In this document: positions 1 through 7,985 of the stretch, in pieces
Layout: every line of letters starts with the position of its first letter
How positions within the stretch are numbered: position 1 is the first letter of the stretch
DNA from: an uncultured Clostridia bacterium
GTDB lineage: Bacteria; Bacillota; Clostridia; Peptostreptococcales; Anaerovoracaceae
DNA: 17,010 nucleotides
Direction of reading: 5' to 3'
Assembly: GCA_934255435.1 (NCBI GenBank)
Contig: CAKQNZ010000030.1
Coordinates: forward strand, 1-17,010
Translations under genes and position numbers: made by a program
The notes under the pieces: generated by a model
Seen by the model: the letters and a program-made list of their open reading frames with translations, nothing else
What the model was told of the DNA's origin: nothing
The model's database searches: none

Positions 1-1
1 A

Positions 2-640
2 AAAGGATATAATACAGCTATTCTGGACGCCGACATCACAGGACCGTCTATACCGAAGGCTTTCGGTACCAGAGAGAAGGCTACAGCCAGCGAGCTGGGC
101 ATATTTCCTGTAAAGACGAAATCAGGTATCTGCACTATGTCTGTGAACAACCTGCTGGAAAACGACACAGATCCTGTAGTCTGGAGAGGTCCGGTGATCG
201 CAGGCACAGTCAAGCAGTTCTGGACTGATGTGCTCTGGGGAGATGTGGACTATATGTTCGTGGATATGCCGCCGGGAACAGGCGACGTGCCTCTTACAGT
301 GTTCCAGTCACTTCCTGTTGACGGTATCATAGTAGTGACATCACCACAGGAACTGGTTTCCATGATAGTAGGCAAGGCAGTGAAGATGGCAGAGATGATG
401 AACATCCCTGTGCTGGGTCTGGTGGAGAATATGTCATACTTCAAATGTCCCGACTGCGGCAGGGAATATCCTGTATTCGGCGAGAGTAAGCTGGAAGAAG
501 TCGCAAAGACATACGGCGTAGATGTGCTGGGAAGACTCCCGATAGATCCGAGACTGGCAGCATCATGCGACAGAGGCATGATCGAGCTCTACGAAGGACA
601 CTGGCTGGATGAAGCGGCAGACAAATTAGAAACCATTTAA
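2..640 (+). CDS. Mrp/NBP35-family iron-sulfur carrier P-loop ATPase, 5' truncated by window edge
   Basis: This is the C-terminal 212 codons of an Mrp/ApbC/NBP35 ATPase, a cytosolic protein that assembles or carries [4Fe-4S] clusters to apoproteins. The frame is open from base 2, so the start codon and Walker A P-loop lie outside the window. The first visible residues contain the family motif DADITGPSIP. Further on are VDMPPGTGD (Walker B region), TSPQELVS, and ENMSYFKCPDCG, whose CPDC pair is the cluster-binding CxxC of the family. Homologues are usually about 270-280 residues, so roughly a quarter is missing. The gene ends at a TAA followed by a hairpin, so it appears to be last in its operon. 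An ATG at 137 is internal, not the start. Its presence fits an Fe-S-rich anaerobe but does not tie it to the molybdenum/tungsten genes. The family call is secure; the particular client proteins are unknown. Confidence 0.95.
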   Translation, partial: KGYNTAILDADITGPSIPKAFGTREKATASELGIFPVKTKSGICTMSVNNLLENDTDPVVWRGPVIAGTVKQFWTDVLWGDVDYMFVDMPPGTGDVPLTVFQSLPVDGIIVVTSPQELVSMIVGKAVKMAEMMNIPVLGLVENMSYFKCPDCGREYPVFGESKLEEVAKTYGVDVLGRLPIDPRLAASCDRGMIELYEGHWLDEAADKLETI

Positions 641-664
641 TTGAATTATATGATTTTTCACACG

Positions 665-724
665 AGTAAAAACCACCATCCTCATACCGGTTTTGTAAAA
701 TTCCGGAGGAAGGCGGTTTTTACT
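665..724 (+). terminator. Probable intrinsic terminator after mrp
   Basis: AGTAAAAACC (665-674) pairs with GGTTTTTACT (715-724). The stem continues inward with mismatches (CATCCTC against GAGGAAG, then CCGG against CCGG) and the downstream bases are T-rich. It lies 25 bases after the mrp stop. Because the outer stem is A/T rich it could act on both strands. Confidence 0.6.
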
Positions 725-797
725 TTTATGGGAAATATTTACAAAATATTGGCTTGCTGATGGGACTTATATATAATAAAAATATTATCGCATGTAA

Positions 798-824
798 AAA
801 CCGGGGCATTCAGTGCCCCGGTTT
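798..824 (-). terminator. Intrinsic terminator of the threE-type exporter operon, overlapping the last codons
   Basis: CCGGGGC (801-807) and GCCCCGG (815-821) form a perfect GC stem, extended by AAA/TTT, with a 7-base loop. Read on the minus strand it is followed by a short T run (GGTTTTTAC). The stop codon of the exporter gene (812-810) sits in the loop, so the final codons of that gene form one stem arm. Confidence 0.75.
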
Positions 825-1271
825 GCTTTGAAATGGTTTTTTTACGATGGCGTATATGAGTTTGCTGACTGCACCCATGAACAGGATCCCGGCAGATATA
901 GCTCCTGCCATCATCAGTGTCTGCAGTCCGATGGAGGCGGTTTTGTCTATATCGTTGTCAAGCAGCGCTACCATTGTTTTGAATATGTTGTTTCCAGGCA
1001 CCAGACACAGTATACTGGGTATAACGAATATCGTTGTTGCATCCTTGAAAATACGTGAAGCTATTTCGCTGAGCAGCCCTACAAGGCACGATGCGGCAAA
1101 ACATGCTATGAACGCCGAATTGTTGTATAGTACCAGTATCTGATAGAGCACCCATCCGAAAGCGCCTATGAGGACGCCGGGCGCCATTATCTTTACAGGT
1201 ACTCTGAAGATTATACAGAATCCTATATTCGAGAAAACTGCCAGAAAAAACTGCAGCATAAGGTATGTCAT
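810..1271 (-). CDS. Threonine/serine exporter small subunit (YjjB/ThrE C-terminal-domain type)
   Basis: A 153-residue, almost entirely hydrophobic membrane protein. It resembles the small YjjB-like half (DUF3815/ThrE_2) of split ThrE amino-acid exporters, which in Corynebacterium is one fused protein exporting threonine and serine. Four or five membrane segments can be read. The motif VIPSILCLVPG in the middle is typical of the family, and the tail is basic (VKKPFQSKPGH). The start at 1271 is chosen because its ATG overlaps the TGA of the upstream gene (ATGA) and has GGGAGG about seven bases before it; the longer reading frame starting nine codons earlier has no comparable site. It is co-transcribed and probably translationally coupled with the larger subunit. 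Its 3' end lies inside a terminator hairpin. Substrate is inferred from the family only. Confidence 0.88.
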   Translation of the reverse strand: MTYLMLQFFLAVFSNIGFCIIFRVPVKIMAPGVLIGAFGWVLYQILVLYNNSAFIACFAASCLVGLLSEIASRIFKDATTIFVIPSILCLVPGNNIFKTMVALLDNDIDKTASIGLQTLMMAGAISAGILFMGAVSKLIYAIVKKPFQSKPGH

Positions 1272-2053
1272 ACGATAGCACCTCCCATATAGCTCCATAT
1301 CTTAAGTATGACGCCGGCGCCGGCGGCAAGGGCTATGGCCGTGAGCACGGCTTCTGTCATGCGGGCAAGACCCGACAGCATATCTCCCGACAGGAAGTCA
1401 CGTATGGAATTAGTGATAGCAACGCCGGGTACGAATATCATCAGCACGCCGGCGATGATCGGCTCGTAGGAGGCGCCGGGTATAGCTGCCGAGGCGGCTA
1501 CTGCTATGAACGCCGACAGCATGCAGCAGCAGAAACCCTGTATGAAAAAATTTGTTTCGTATCTTGAAAGAAGCCTGGAAAATGCGTAGCATATCACGCC
1601 TGCGGGGAAAGCGATACCGAAATCTGTTATGTTGCCTCCGAATATGACGCAGTAGCATGATGCTATCATTGCAGCGCCAAGGAGTCTGATCCCTGAAGGA
1701 TATGCTTTCTGGTGGTCGATATTTTTAAGTATCTTCATACCGGCCTCTACCGAAAGATCGGTTGTGGTGAATTCCCTGGAAAAAGAATTTACCAGTGATA
1801 TCTTGTTGAGGTCAGTGCCTACGCCTTTGATACGCTTGATGTATGTCTGGGTGTCGTTTTCATCACCGCCTTTGTCCAGTGACACGAATATACCTGACGG
1901 GGTGGCGAAGACCTCCACATAGTTCATCCTGCAGGCTTTGCAGATACGCGTTATGGTATCTTCGACTCTGTATATCTCAGCACCGTTTTTCATCATGATC
2001 TCACCGGCGTATATCGCCAGGATAAGTATTTTCTTCTGATATGCGTTTATCAT
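1268..2053 (-). CDS. Threonine/serine exporter large subunit (YjjP/DUF1212 type)
   Basis: A 261-residue protein matching the N-terminal, YjjP-like part of the ThrE exporter family. The first ~115 residues form the soluble domain that begins with a conserved AEIYRVEDTI segment. After that come about five hydrophobic helices, and near the end the family signature FVPGVAITNSIRDFLSGD. With the small subunit immediately downstream (4-base overlap) it should form a two-component inner-membrane exporter for threonine/serine or similar small amino acids, driven by ion gradient. The ATG at 2053 is preferred because GGAGGAG lies six bases upstream; an open extension to 2134 lacks a site. An odd CCC run of cysteines occurs in a membrane segment. 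A good promoter lies at 2213-2185 and a hairpin abuts the ribosome binding site. Substrate specificity is inferred from the family. Confidence 0.9.
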   Translation of the reverse strand: MINAYQKKILILAIYAGEIMMKNGAEIYRVEDTITRICKACRMNYVEVFATPSGIFVSLDKGGDENDTQTYIKRIKGVGTDLNKISLVNSFSREFTTTDLSVEAGMKILKNIDHQKAYPSGIRLLGAAMIASCYCVIFGGNITDFGIAFPAGVICYAFSRLLSRYETNFFIQGFCCCMLSAFIAVAASAAIPGASYEPIIAGVLMIFVPGVAITNSIRDFLSGDMLSGLARMTEAVLTAIALAAGAGVILKIWSYMGGAIV

Positions 2054-2068
2054 GAAAACTCCTCCAAT

Positions 2069-2101
2069 GTTATAATGCTCTGTCATGGGACATATCATAA
2101 C
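2069..2101 (-). promoter_or_regulatory. Hairpin/dyad directly upstream of the exporter ribosome binding site
   Basis: On the minus strand GTTATGAT (2101-2094) pairs with ATTATAAC (2076-2069) with one G-U pair, and an inner TGTC/GACA stem closes a CCAT loop. It ends about four bases before GGAGGAG. It could be an operator dyad or an RNA element affecting translation; there is no known match. Confidence 0.3.
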
Positions 2102-2184
2102 ACACCGTATGATCCTTGCGTTAAAAGGCCACATGAACGATGCAGCAAAGCATCGTATCAGCAGCCTTCTGAATAAGCGTGTAC

Positions 2185-2213
2185 ATTATAACAAATAAAG
2201 TTTAAGGTATCAA
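2185..2213 (-). promoter_or_regulatory. Sigma-A-like promoter of the threonine/serine exporter operon
   Basis: Reading the minus strand, TTGATA (2213-2208) is followed by a 17-base spacer and TATAAT (2190-2185). This predicts a start near 2178 and a leader of about 125 bases containing a 7-bp hairpin (2137-2156) and the dyad at 2069-2101. Confidence 0.65.
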
Positions 2214-2265
2214 TCCAAAAAAAGAATTCAGACTGTGTAGTTTTTGGTACATATCCGACCTGCTG

Positions 2266-2454
2266 TTATTTCCCTTCGATCATGGATTCCACGTCTGCCA
2301 TCTTGCCTTTCACGAGGTCTTCCGGCAGGGAGACCTGTCCGCATTCAGGGCATCTTGGCACTTTATAGCGGAATGTACGTGTGAGGTATTTGAACTGCAC
2401 CTCGATTGGCTGCATCTCCACCTTGCATTTATCACATATCAACTTTTCTTCCAT
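2266..2454 (-). CDS. Small four-cysteine zinc-ribbon/redox protein (DVU_1557-like)
   Basis: A 62-residue protein with two CxxC knuckles, CDKC near the N-terminus and CPEC near residue 35, arranged like a zinc ribbon or rubredoxin-type metal site. The pattern, the length and the PRCPECGQVSLPEDLVKGKM region agree with the small redox protein known as DVU_1557, which accompanies the Mop aldehyde oxidoreductase in Desulfovibrio. The start at 2454 has GGAGG nine bases upstream and overlaps the 3' end of the preceding large gene by 23 bases, implying coupling. A longer open frame upstream has no ribosome binding site. Metal identity (Zn or Fe) and function are not known; location suggests a helper or electron carrier for the aldehyde-oxidising complex. 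A T7 run lies about 40 bases past the stop without an obvious strong stem. Confidence 0.85.
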   Translation of the reverse strand: MEEKLICDKCKVEMQPIEVQFKYLTRTFRYKVPRCPECGQVSLPEDLVKGKMADVESMIEGK

Positions 2455-4843
2455 TGAATACCGCCTCCAGTTGTATCTGCATTCTGTGAGTATAAACATT
2501 GTGTATCACACGGATAGTGTCTTCCGGTGCTATGGTGTCGGGACTGCCTTCGCTGCCGCAGGGAGTGCTGTCTATGTTCACCAGCTGTGCCGGGTCTTCT
2601 CCGGACATATCTGCTGAATATTCAACCCACAGCGTGATGGCTCCGATCTCACGGTACGCCTTGTAGTGACCTGTTTCAGGATCGAATGTCCTGCGTCCGA
2701 TCTCTTCAGCGTGTTCGATAACATCGCATATGTCGTCTGCCAGTATCCTCTGACGATCCGCTTTGGAAAGGGTGTCAGGAATCATGACCAGTGTGTATTT
2801 CTGTTTTTCAGGTTTTGCTTCCATTTGTTCGCTCCAGATACTGTTCAAAAGTTTTTCTTTTAGTATGACACGGTTGATGCGCCGCTCCGTAACGTTAGGC
2901 TGGTGCCTGCTGTCGTCGGGATCTATATCGAACAGCACATCCAGTATGTGTATCGCTTCTTTACCGTTGTTTCTGAATATGTCCCTGCAGTTGGAGCAGT
3001 ATACAAGGAAAGGGTTGCTGCTCAGCTTTATGCGTTGGTCTGCGATATAATCCGTGAATCCTGCTTCCACCATGCTGCCCTGACCGCCGAATCCGCAGCA
3101 GCCGTGCTTGTCGCCTTCTGGCAGCTCTTGTGCATTGATGCCGGCGTCTTTGGCAAGTTTTCTTATCGCTGCCTGTATATCTTCTTCGTTCCTGGCTGAA
3201 CATGGATCAAAGAAGGAGAATACAGAATCTCCGGTGTCAGCGTTGCCGTTTCCGGTGAAACCGGCCTCGGCCATGAATTCGTAAAGTGTGATGACTTCGA
3301 TCTCAGGCAGGTATTCCCGGAGATGCTTCTGGCAGGATATACATGCAGTTATCAGTGTCGGACTGCCAAGGTCTGTCCAGTCCTGACGGAGGCGTTCTAT
3401 CTCCATTTCGTGGGCCGGTTCGTTACCTGCCCAGTTGACAGGTATACCGCAGCATCTAAGCAGCAGACCGGTATCCGGCTCCTGCTGCAGCAGCCATTCA
3501 TAAGGCCGTATGACATATTCGGGGTCAAGAGCTCCGAGACTGCAGCCCGGGAAAAACGCATAGCTGCAGGTATCTTTACCGGGAGCCGGTTTTTTGATGG
3601 CTGCGTACTGTCCGTTGGCAAACTCCATGTCACGGAGAAAGAACTGCTTGTATGCTGCAGGCACTTTCTCTGCTTCGTGCATCTTGTGTCGTGCCGCCTC
3701 GATCATGCCGCAGAGGTCTATATCTTCAGGACACAGCTCTGTCATGATACCGCATCCTGTACATGCCGCAACGTATTTTCTTGCCGGACTTTTGTGTACC
3801 AGGGAGCCGGCAGGTTTGCAGGAAAGGACGATCTCGTCACGCATCTTTGTCGGCAGTTTTTCGAAATATCCGATGAGATCGCAGTATGTGGAGCATGAGT
3901 TGCATTTGCATCTGATACAGCGCTCAGCTTCTGCGATACATTCTTCTTCTGAAAAAGTCTCTCCGGCAGGGGACGTAGCTGCTGTTTCCACCAGATCACG
4001 CTGATTGGCCTCGCATCTTGTAGGAGGCTCAGGGACAGGGTAGTTCAGTTTCTTTACTTTGAGATAGTTTTCGGCAGGGGATGATATGGCAAGCCCGTCT
4101 GCAAGGGCGTGCATCAGATCCTTGCCGCATACCTCGCCTCCGATGAACACGCCGGTGCCGTCTATGACTGTACAGCCGCCTGTGACGCCGTTTTCATCTG
4201 CCTGGGGCAGAGGTACGCCGAAAGTCTCACCGTCTCTTCCTGTAGCGATATATATCAGATCGAATCCGTTTTCGGGATCGTTTTCAAGGCAGAGACTGTG
4301 TATATCTGTTATCTCTGAGTCAAGCTCAAGAGTGTATTTTTCATTTTTGAACTGCAGCTCTATATCAGCCATGTATGCTTCTTCATCCATGAGTCCTGCA
4401 AGACTGCCACCCGGTTTGCTGCTGCGTTCGAATATGGTCACCTGATATTTCTTTGATGCCATACGGAATGCAAACCCAAGACCTGATAGGCCGGCGCCGA
4501 TGACTGCAACCCGCTGCTTCTTTGCGGGAAGGTTGTATGCATTAGGCTTCTTGCGTGTGGCAAGCTCTATGATGGACTGTTCCATAAGCTTTATCTGCAC
4601 GGGACTGTATATTATTTTCCTGATGCATGAATCTTCGCAGTATGCAGGACATACATGGGAGACTATGCCTGGGAAAGCGACACTGTCACGTATTGTTTTG
4701 TAGGCAGCATTGAAACGCTTGCCTGTGACCCTGCTCTGCACGTCCAGGATGTCCAGTTTGAAAGGACATTTGTCGGCGCAGTAGGGGATATCGTGCTCTC
4801 TGCACGAATCAAACTGATCGTAAAAGTCCTGTGGTGATTTCAT
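2432..4843 (-). CDS. FAD/NAD-type and multi Fe-S electron-transfer protein with two CCG domains (DVU_1558-like)
   Basis: An 803-residue soluble redox protein. Domains in order: an N-terminal cysteine-rich segment (C14, C22, C26, C65, C69, C73) like the dicluster region of GltD/DsrL-type proteins; a Rossmann FAD site GAGLSG at 116-121 with a second glycine-rich segment near 234; a ferredoxin-like cysteine region (C309, C312, C314, C317, C321, then C361, C364, C371, C378); two HdrB/GlpC-like CCG domains (RCCG at 463-466 and GCCG at 581-584, each with flanking CxxC); and a C-terminal ~130 residues I do not recognise. Only about 110 residues separate the two nucleotide-type segments, so the NAD domain looks abbreviated. 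This matches the 'pyridine nucleotide-disulfide oxidoreductase/dicluster-binding protein' family (DVU_1558) next to mop. It probably takes electrons from the aldehyde oxidoreductase; the acceptor is unknown. Start at 4843 has AGGTGG upstream; an open extension to 4918 runs through a hairpin and is rejected. Confidence 0.88.
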   Translation of the reverse strand: MKSPQDFYDQFDSCREHDIPYCADKCPFKLDILDVQSRVTGKRFNAAYKTIRDSVAFPGIVSHVCPAYCEDSCIRKIIYSPVQIKLMEQSIIELATRKKPNAYNLPAKKQRVAVIGAGLSGLGFAFRMASKKYQVTIFERSSKPGGSLAGLMDEEAYMADIELQFKNEKYTLELDSEITDIHSLCLENDPENGFDLIYIATGRDGETFGVPLPQADENGVTGGCTVIDGTGVFIGGEVCGKDLMHALADGLAISSPAENYLKVKKLNYPVPEPPTRCEANQRDLVETAATSPAGETFSEEECIAEAERCIRCKCNSCSTYCDLIGYFEKLPTKMRDEIVLSCKPAGSLVHKSPARKYVAACTGCGIMTELCPEDIDLCGMIEAARHKMHEAEKVPAAYKQFFLRDMEFANGQYAAIKKPAPGKDTCSYAFFPGCSLGALDPEYVIRPYEWLLQQEPDTGLLLRCCGIPVNWAGNEPAHEMEIERLRQDWTDLGSPTLITACISCQKHLREYLPEIEVITLYEFMAEAGFTGNGNADTGDSVFSFFDPCSARNEEDIQAAIRKLAKDAGINAQELPEGDKHGCCGFGGQGSMVEAGFTDYIADQRIKLSSNPFLVYCSNCRDIFRNNGKEAIHILDVLFDIDPDDSRHQPNVTERRINRVILKEKLLNSIWSEQMEAKPEKQKYTLVMIPDTLSKADRQRILADDICDVIEHAEEIGRRTFDPETGHYKAYREIGAITLWVEYSADMSGEDPAQLVNIDSTPCGSEGSPDTIAPEDTIRVIHNVYTHRMQIQLEAVFNGRKVDM

Positions 4844-4872
4844 AGTATTATCCCACCTTCGTAAATTTATAA

Positions 4873-4903
4873 ATAAGGGAACAAGTAAAACCTGTTCCCT
4901 TAT
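4873..4903 (-). terminator. Hairpin between mop and the downstream electron-transfer gene (terminator or attenuator)
   Basis: ATAAGGGAACA (4873-4883) and TGTTCCCTTAT (4893-4903) are perfectly complementary, giving an 11-bp stem with a 9-base loop. On the minus strand it is followed by an A/T-rich stretch, not a clean T run. Partial termination or 3'-end processing after mop is plausible because no promoter is evident before the next gene. Confidence 0.6.
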
Positions 4904-4965
4904 CAGTTTTCGTATCAACTTCGGCCTTGTTGCACATGATGCATTCCGGCGAATATACTTTATGG

Positions 4966-7938
4966 TTATTTCAGCTGATCTTCCTGACCATCCTTCCAGC
5001 GAACGCCTTCTTTACCAAGAGTTCCGAATTCAACATTTTCAGGTTTTGAATTGTCGAGCGGATTGTTCCTGATATCTTCAAGAGCGTCGTACAGGTCGGA
5101 TCCGAGGAAGTATGGTTCAGGCACGTTAGGGTTAGGTTCACCCTTAGCCAGTGCGTCGATACCAGCCTTGATCTTTTCTTTTGTAGCAGGCAGCTCGTAG
5201 ATTCTTACGCCTACTGCATCGTTGATAGCGTTGATAACAGCCATGTGGTCTGATGACTGGAATGCTTCAGATGCTCCGGATGAACCGAAAGGTCCTCTTG
5301 GGTCGTGACCGCCGACATCTATAGCAACCAGTTTGTCAGGTACATCATCGATATACGGTACACCTGCAGTCAGCATATTTGTATGCTTCTTGAGGTCATC
5401 ATAGTTTTCGCTGAGAGCGAATCCGATGGAGTGTGAGATACCGCCGTAGATCTGGCCTTCAACAGCCTGGATGTTACCAGGTTTACCGATCCAGTATACG
5501 CATGTCATACCTGTACACTTAGTCTTACCTGTAGCGACTTCTACGTCAACTTCTGCCAGGAAGAGTGAGTAAGTGTATGTGTATGTAGGGTTACCGCTTC
5601 CATCGTTAGGGTCGAGGTCGTAGAAGTAGTCGTATTCGTCAACTGTTGCCCAGTCACCATCGTATCTTGTAGGGATACCTTCTGCGATCATCTCGTCGTA
5701 TGTTCTGTAAGTACCGTCAGGTTTTCTCATAGCGTCTGCGATGTTCTTTGCAGCTACGATGGATGCTTTACCATTAGCGTAGTGTGATCTTGAACCTGCA
5801 GATTCACCAGTGTTAGGACAGTACTTGGAGTCAGTCTGTATCAGTTTGATATCATCAGGAGTTACTTCAGGGAAGTAAGGCTTCAGTGCTTCCAGAGTAC
5901 AGATAAGTGAACCCTGGTCTCCGCCCTGGCCCTGATCCTGCCAGGTATCGTATTTTCTGAACTTAGGTCTGTCACCAGGCATCAGTTCGATAGCAACGTG
6001 TGCTTCATCGACTGCACCGAGACCTACGTTGTACCCGCCCCATGCGAGTCCTACGCCCTTCTTGATCTTGCCGTCTGAAGAAGCGTTGTATTCATTTGCA
6101 GCCTTTACAGCTTCATCATAGTGAGGCTTCATCTTATCCATCATTTCTTCCATAGGATAGTGGAGGAATGGATACTGGTTGATGTTTGTATCACCAGGAT
6201 GTGCTATATTTCTGTATCTGAATTCGAACGGATCGATTCCAGCCTTTTCAGCCAGCATATCTACCAGTGCTTCTGATGCAGTGAATGCCTGAGGAGCACC
6301 GTATCCTCTGTATGCTGTACCGAATGAGTGGTTCGTGAACGCTACTCTTGCCAGACCTGCTACGTTCGGCATATTGTACGGATAGTACATGAATCTCAGG
6401 ATCTTAGTCAGCTTGTCATCGCCCAGCTCTCCGAATGGACCGTGGTCGAGACCTGCATCGAATTCACCTGCAACCAGCTTGCCGTTTTCGTCGCATGACA
6501 GCTTAGCGTTGAAGTAAGTCGGTGAACGCTTACCGGAAACCGCCATGAATTCAGCGTAGCTCATTGACAGTGAGCAAGGCATCTTTGTAACTTTGGTAGC
6601 GATACCTATCATTGAGTAAGTGTGTGCACTCATTGCCCATCCGAATGAACCACCCGTAGGATTTTCTATAACTCTGAGCTTTTCAACAGGAACGCCGATA
6701 GCTTCTGCGATCTCGTCTCTGTCGAAGTACAGTGTCATTGTCTTGCAGTGGATACAGAGGTTGTCATCTTCATCATAGTAAGCCTGCATAACGTCTCCTT
6801 CGATGGAGAGATGCGGTTCTCTTGATGAGTAGAATGAACCTTCTACTGAGTAAGCAGCGTCTTCGATGAGTTCAGGTACGTGTTCTGAATCTCCTTTGAG
6901 TACAGGCTGCTGTGAGTAGATGTTGGCACCGTATGTTTCAGGGAGCCATTCGTGTATCTTCTCAGCGTCAGGTGTTACTGCTTCGAGGTAGCTCATGTAT
7001 TCAGGCAGCGGTTCAAGGTCTACCTTTACTGCAGCAGCTGCAGCTTCGGCGTGTGCTCTTGTGTCGGCACATACCAGTGCAACTACGTCGCCGTAGTACA
7101 TGATCCTGTCTTCAGCCAGAACGTGATGTCCCTGCTGGAGTTCTACAGTTCTTGCTGAGAATGAGTATGTCATAAGTCTGTTAGGACCGTCGATATCTTT
7201 GTAAGTGATTACCTTGTATACACCAGGCATCTTTTCAGCTTCGCTGAAATCTATGTTCTTAATCAGAGCGTGGCTGTACTTTCTTGGCTGTACCAGAGCA
7301 ACTTTGAGTGTTTCTGCCGGCATGTGGAGCTCAACGTCATCACCGTAGTCGCATACGCCGCATGCCTTAGCCATAGCGTTAGGTCTGATGAGCGGCTTGC
7401 CGTAGAAGTTTCCGATGTCTTCTGACCAGTCATATGTAATATCTTCGAGAGTCTTGTCGCCTCTGCAGATAGCAGCAGCTTCCATGATAGCGTCTACGAT
7501 GTGCTTGTATCCTGTACATCTGCAGACATTTCTGTGTTTCTGGAGCCAGTCTCTGACTTCTTCTCTTGTAGGATCAGGATTTTCCTGGATCAGCTGGTAA
7601 GCTGAAACGATGAATCCCGGAACACAGAATCCGCACTGAACTGCACCAAGGTGCACCCATGCGTACTGGAGCGGATGAGGGTGAAGAACAGTACCGATAC
7701 CTTCTATAGTAGTTACTGATGAGTATTCTTCAACTCTCTTGATCTTTTTGGTACATGAACGTATTACTTTGCCGTCCAGGATAACTGAACATGCACCGCA
7801 TACACCTGTACCGCAGCCTACCTTTGTTCCTGTGAGTCCGAGACGACGAAGGACGTCTGAAAGAGTATCCTTCTCCGGATCACAGATGAACATACGGTCA
7901 GCTCCGTTGATGTTCAACGTCATTTTCTTTAAATTCAT
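4966..7938 (-). CDS. mop: Mop-type molybdenum aldehyde oxidoreductase, single chain (xanthine oxidase family)
   Basis: A 990-residue one-chain enzyme oxidising aldehydes to carboxylic acids at a molybdopterin site. The plant-type [2Fe-2S] domain has C42, C47, C50 and C62; the helical [2Fe-2S] domain has C102, C105, C139 and C141. This spacing equals that of Desulfovibrio gigas Mop shifted by two residues. No FAD domain intervenes, as in Mop and unlike xanthine dehydrogenase. The molybdenum domains follow: GGSFGWAMSAHTY (substrate/cofactor region), AYRGYGAPQAF, the QGQGG segment, and near the C-terminus GSSGASE, whose Glu at about 891 should be the catalytic base. D. gigas Mop is 907 residues, so this protein is about 80 longer, mainly in the second half and tail. 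ATG 7938 has GGAGG six bases upstream; an ATG at 7950 lies before that site and is unlikely. Electrons probably pass to the downstream flavin/Fe-S protein. Confidence 0.93.
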   Translation of the reverse strand: MNLKKMTLNINGADRMFICDPEKDTLSDVLRRLGLTGTKVGCGTGVCGACSVILDGKVIRSCTKKIKRVEEYSSVTTIEGIGTVLHPHPLQYAWVHLGAVQCGFCVPGFIVSAYQLIQENPDPTREEVRDWLQKHRNVCRCTGYKHIVDAIMEAAAICRGDKTLEDITYDWSEDIGNFYGKPLIRPNAMAKACGVCDYGDDVELHMPAETLKVALVQPRKYSHALIKNIDFSEAEKMPGVYKVITYKDIDGPNRLMTYSFSARTVELQQGHHVLAEDRIMYYGDVVALVCADTRAHAEAAAAAVKVDLEPLPEYMSYLEAVTPDAEKIHEWLPETYGANIYSQQPVLKGDSEHVPELIEDAAYSVEGSFYSSREPHLSIEGDVMQAYYDEDDNLCIHCKTMTLYFDRDEIAEAIGVPVEKLRVIENPTGGSFGWAMSAHTYSMIGIATKVTKMPCSLSMSYAEFMAVSGKRSPTYFNAKLSCDENGKLVAGEFDAGLDHGPFGELGDDKLTKILRFMYYPYNMPNVAGLARVAFTNHSFGTAYRGYGAPQAFTASEALVDMLAEKAGIDPFEFRYRNIAHPGDTNINQYPFLHYPMEEMMDKMKPHYDEAVKAANEYNASSDGKIKKGVGLAWGGYNVGLGAVDEAHVAIELMPGDRPKFRKYDTWQDQGQGGDQGSLICTLEALKPYFPEVTPDDIKLIQTDSKYCPNTGESAGSRSHYANGKASIVAAKNIADAMRKPDGTYRTYDEMIAEGIPTRYDGDWATVDEYDYFYDLDPNDGSGNPTYTYTYSLFLAEVDVEVATGKTKCTGMTCVYWIGKPGNIQAVEGQIYGGISHSIGFALSENYDDLKKHTNMLTAGVPYIDDVPDKLVAIDVGGHDPRGPFGSSGASEAFQSSDHMAVINAINDAVGVRIYELPATKEKIKAGIDALAKGEPNPNVPEPYFLGSDLYDALEDIRNNPLDNSKPENVEFGTLGKEGVRWKDGQEDQLK

Positions 7939-7985
7939 AATTGCCTCCATTCACTTTTACTTGCCTTGAATAGTGATTTAATAAT

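Noticed and set aside
2054..2134. N-terminal extension of the YjjP-like exporter subunit to 2134
   Set aside because: The GGAGGAG site points to the ATG at 2053, and the added residues are not like the family's N-terminus.
3323..3898. 191-codon plus-strand open frame opposite the 803-aa electron-transfer gene
   Set aside because: Antisense shadow with no start signal; the minus strand carries conserved cysteine motifs throughout.
4844..4918. N-terminal extension of the electron-transfer protein to 4918
   Set aside because: It would run through the hairpin at 4873-4903, and the only good ribosome binding site precedes the ATG at 4843.
7939..7980. Search for a Moco riboswitch in front of mop
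   Set aside because: Only about 40 bases separate the predicted start from the ATG and no aptamer-like fold is present.
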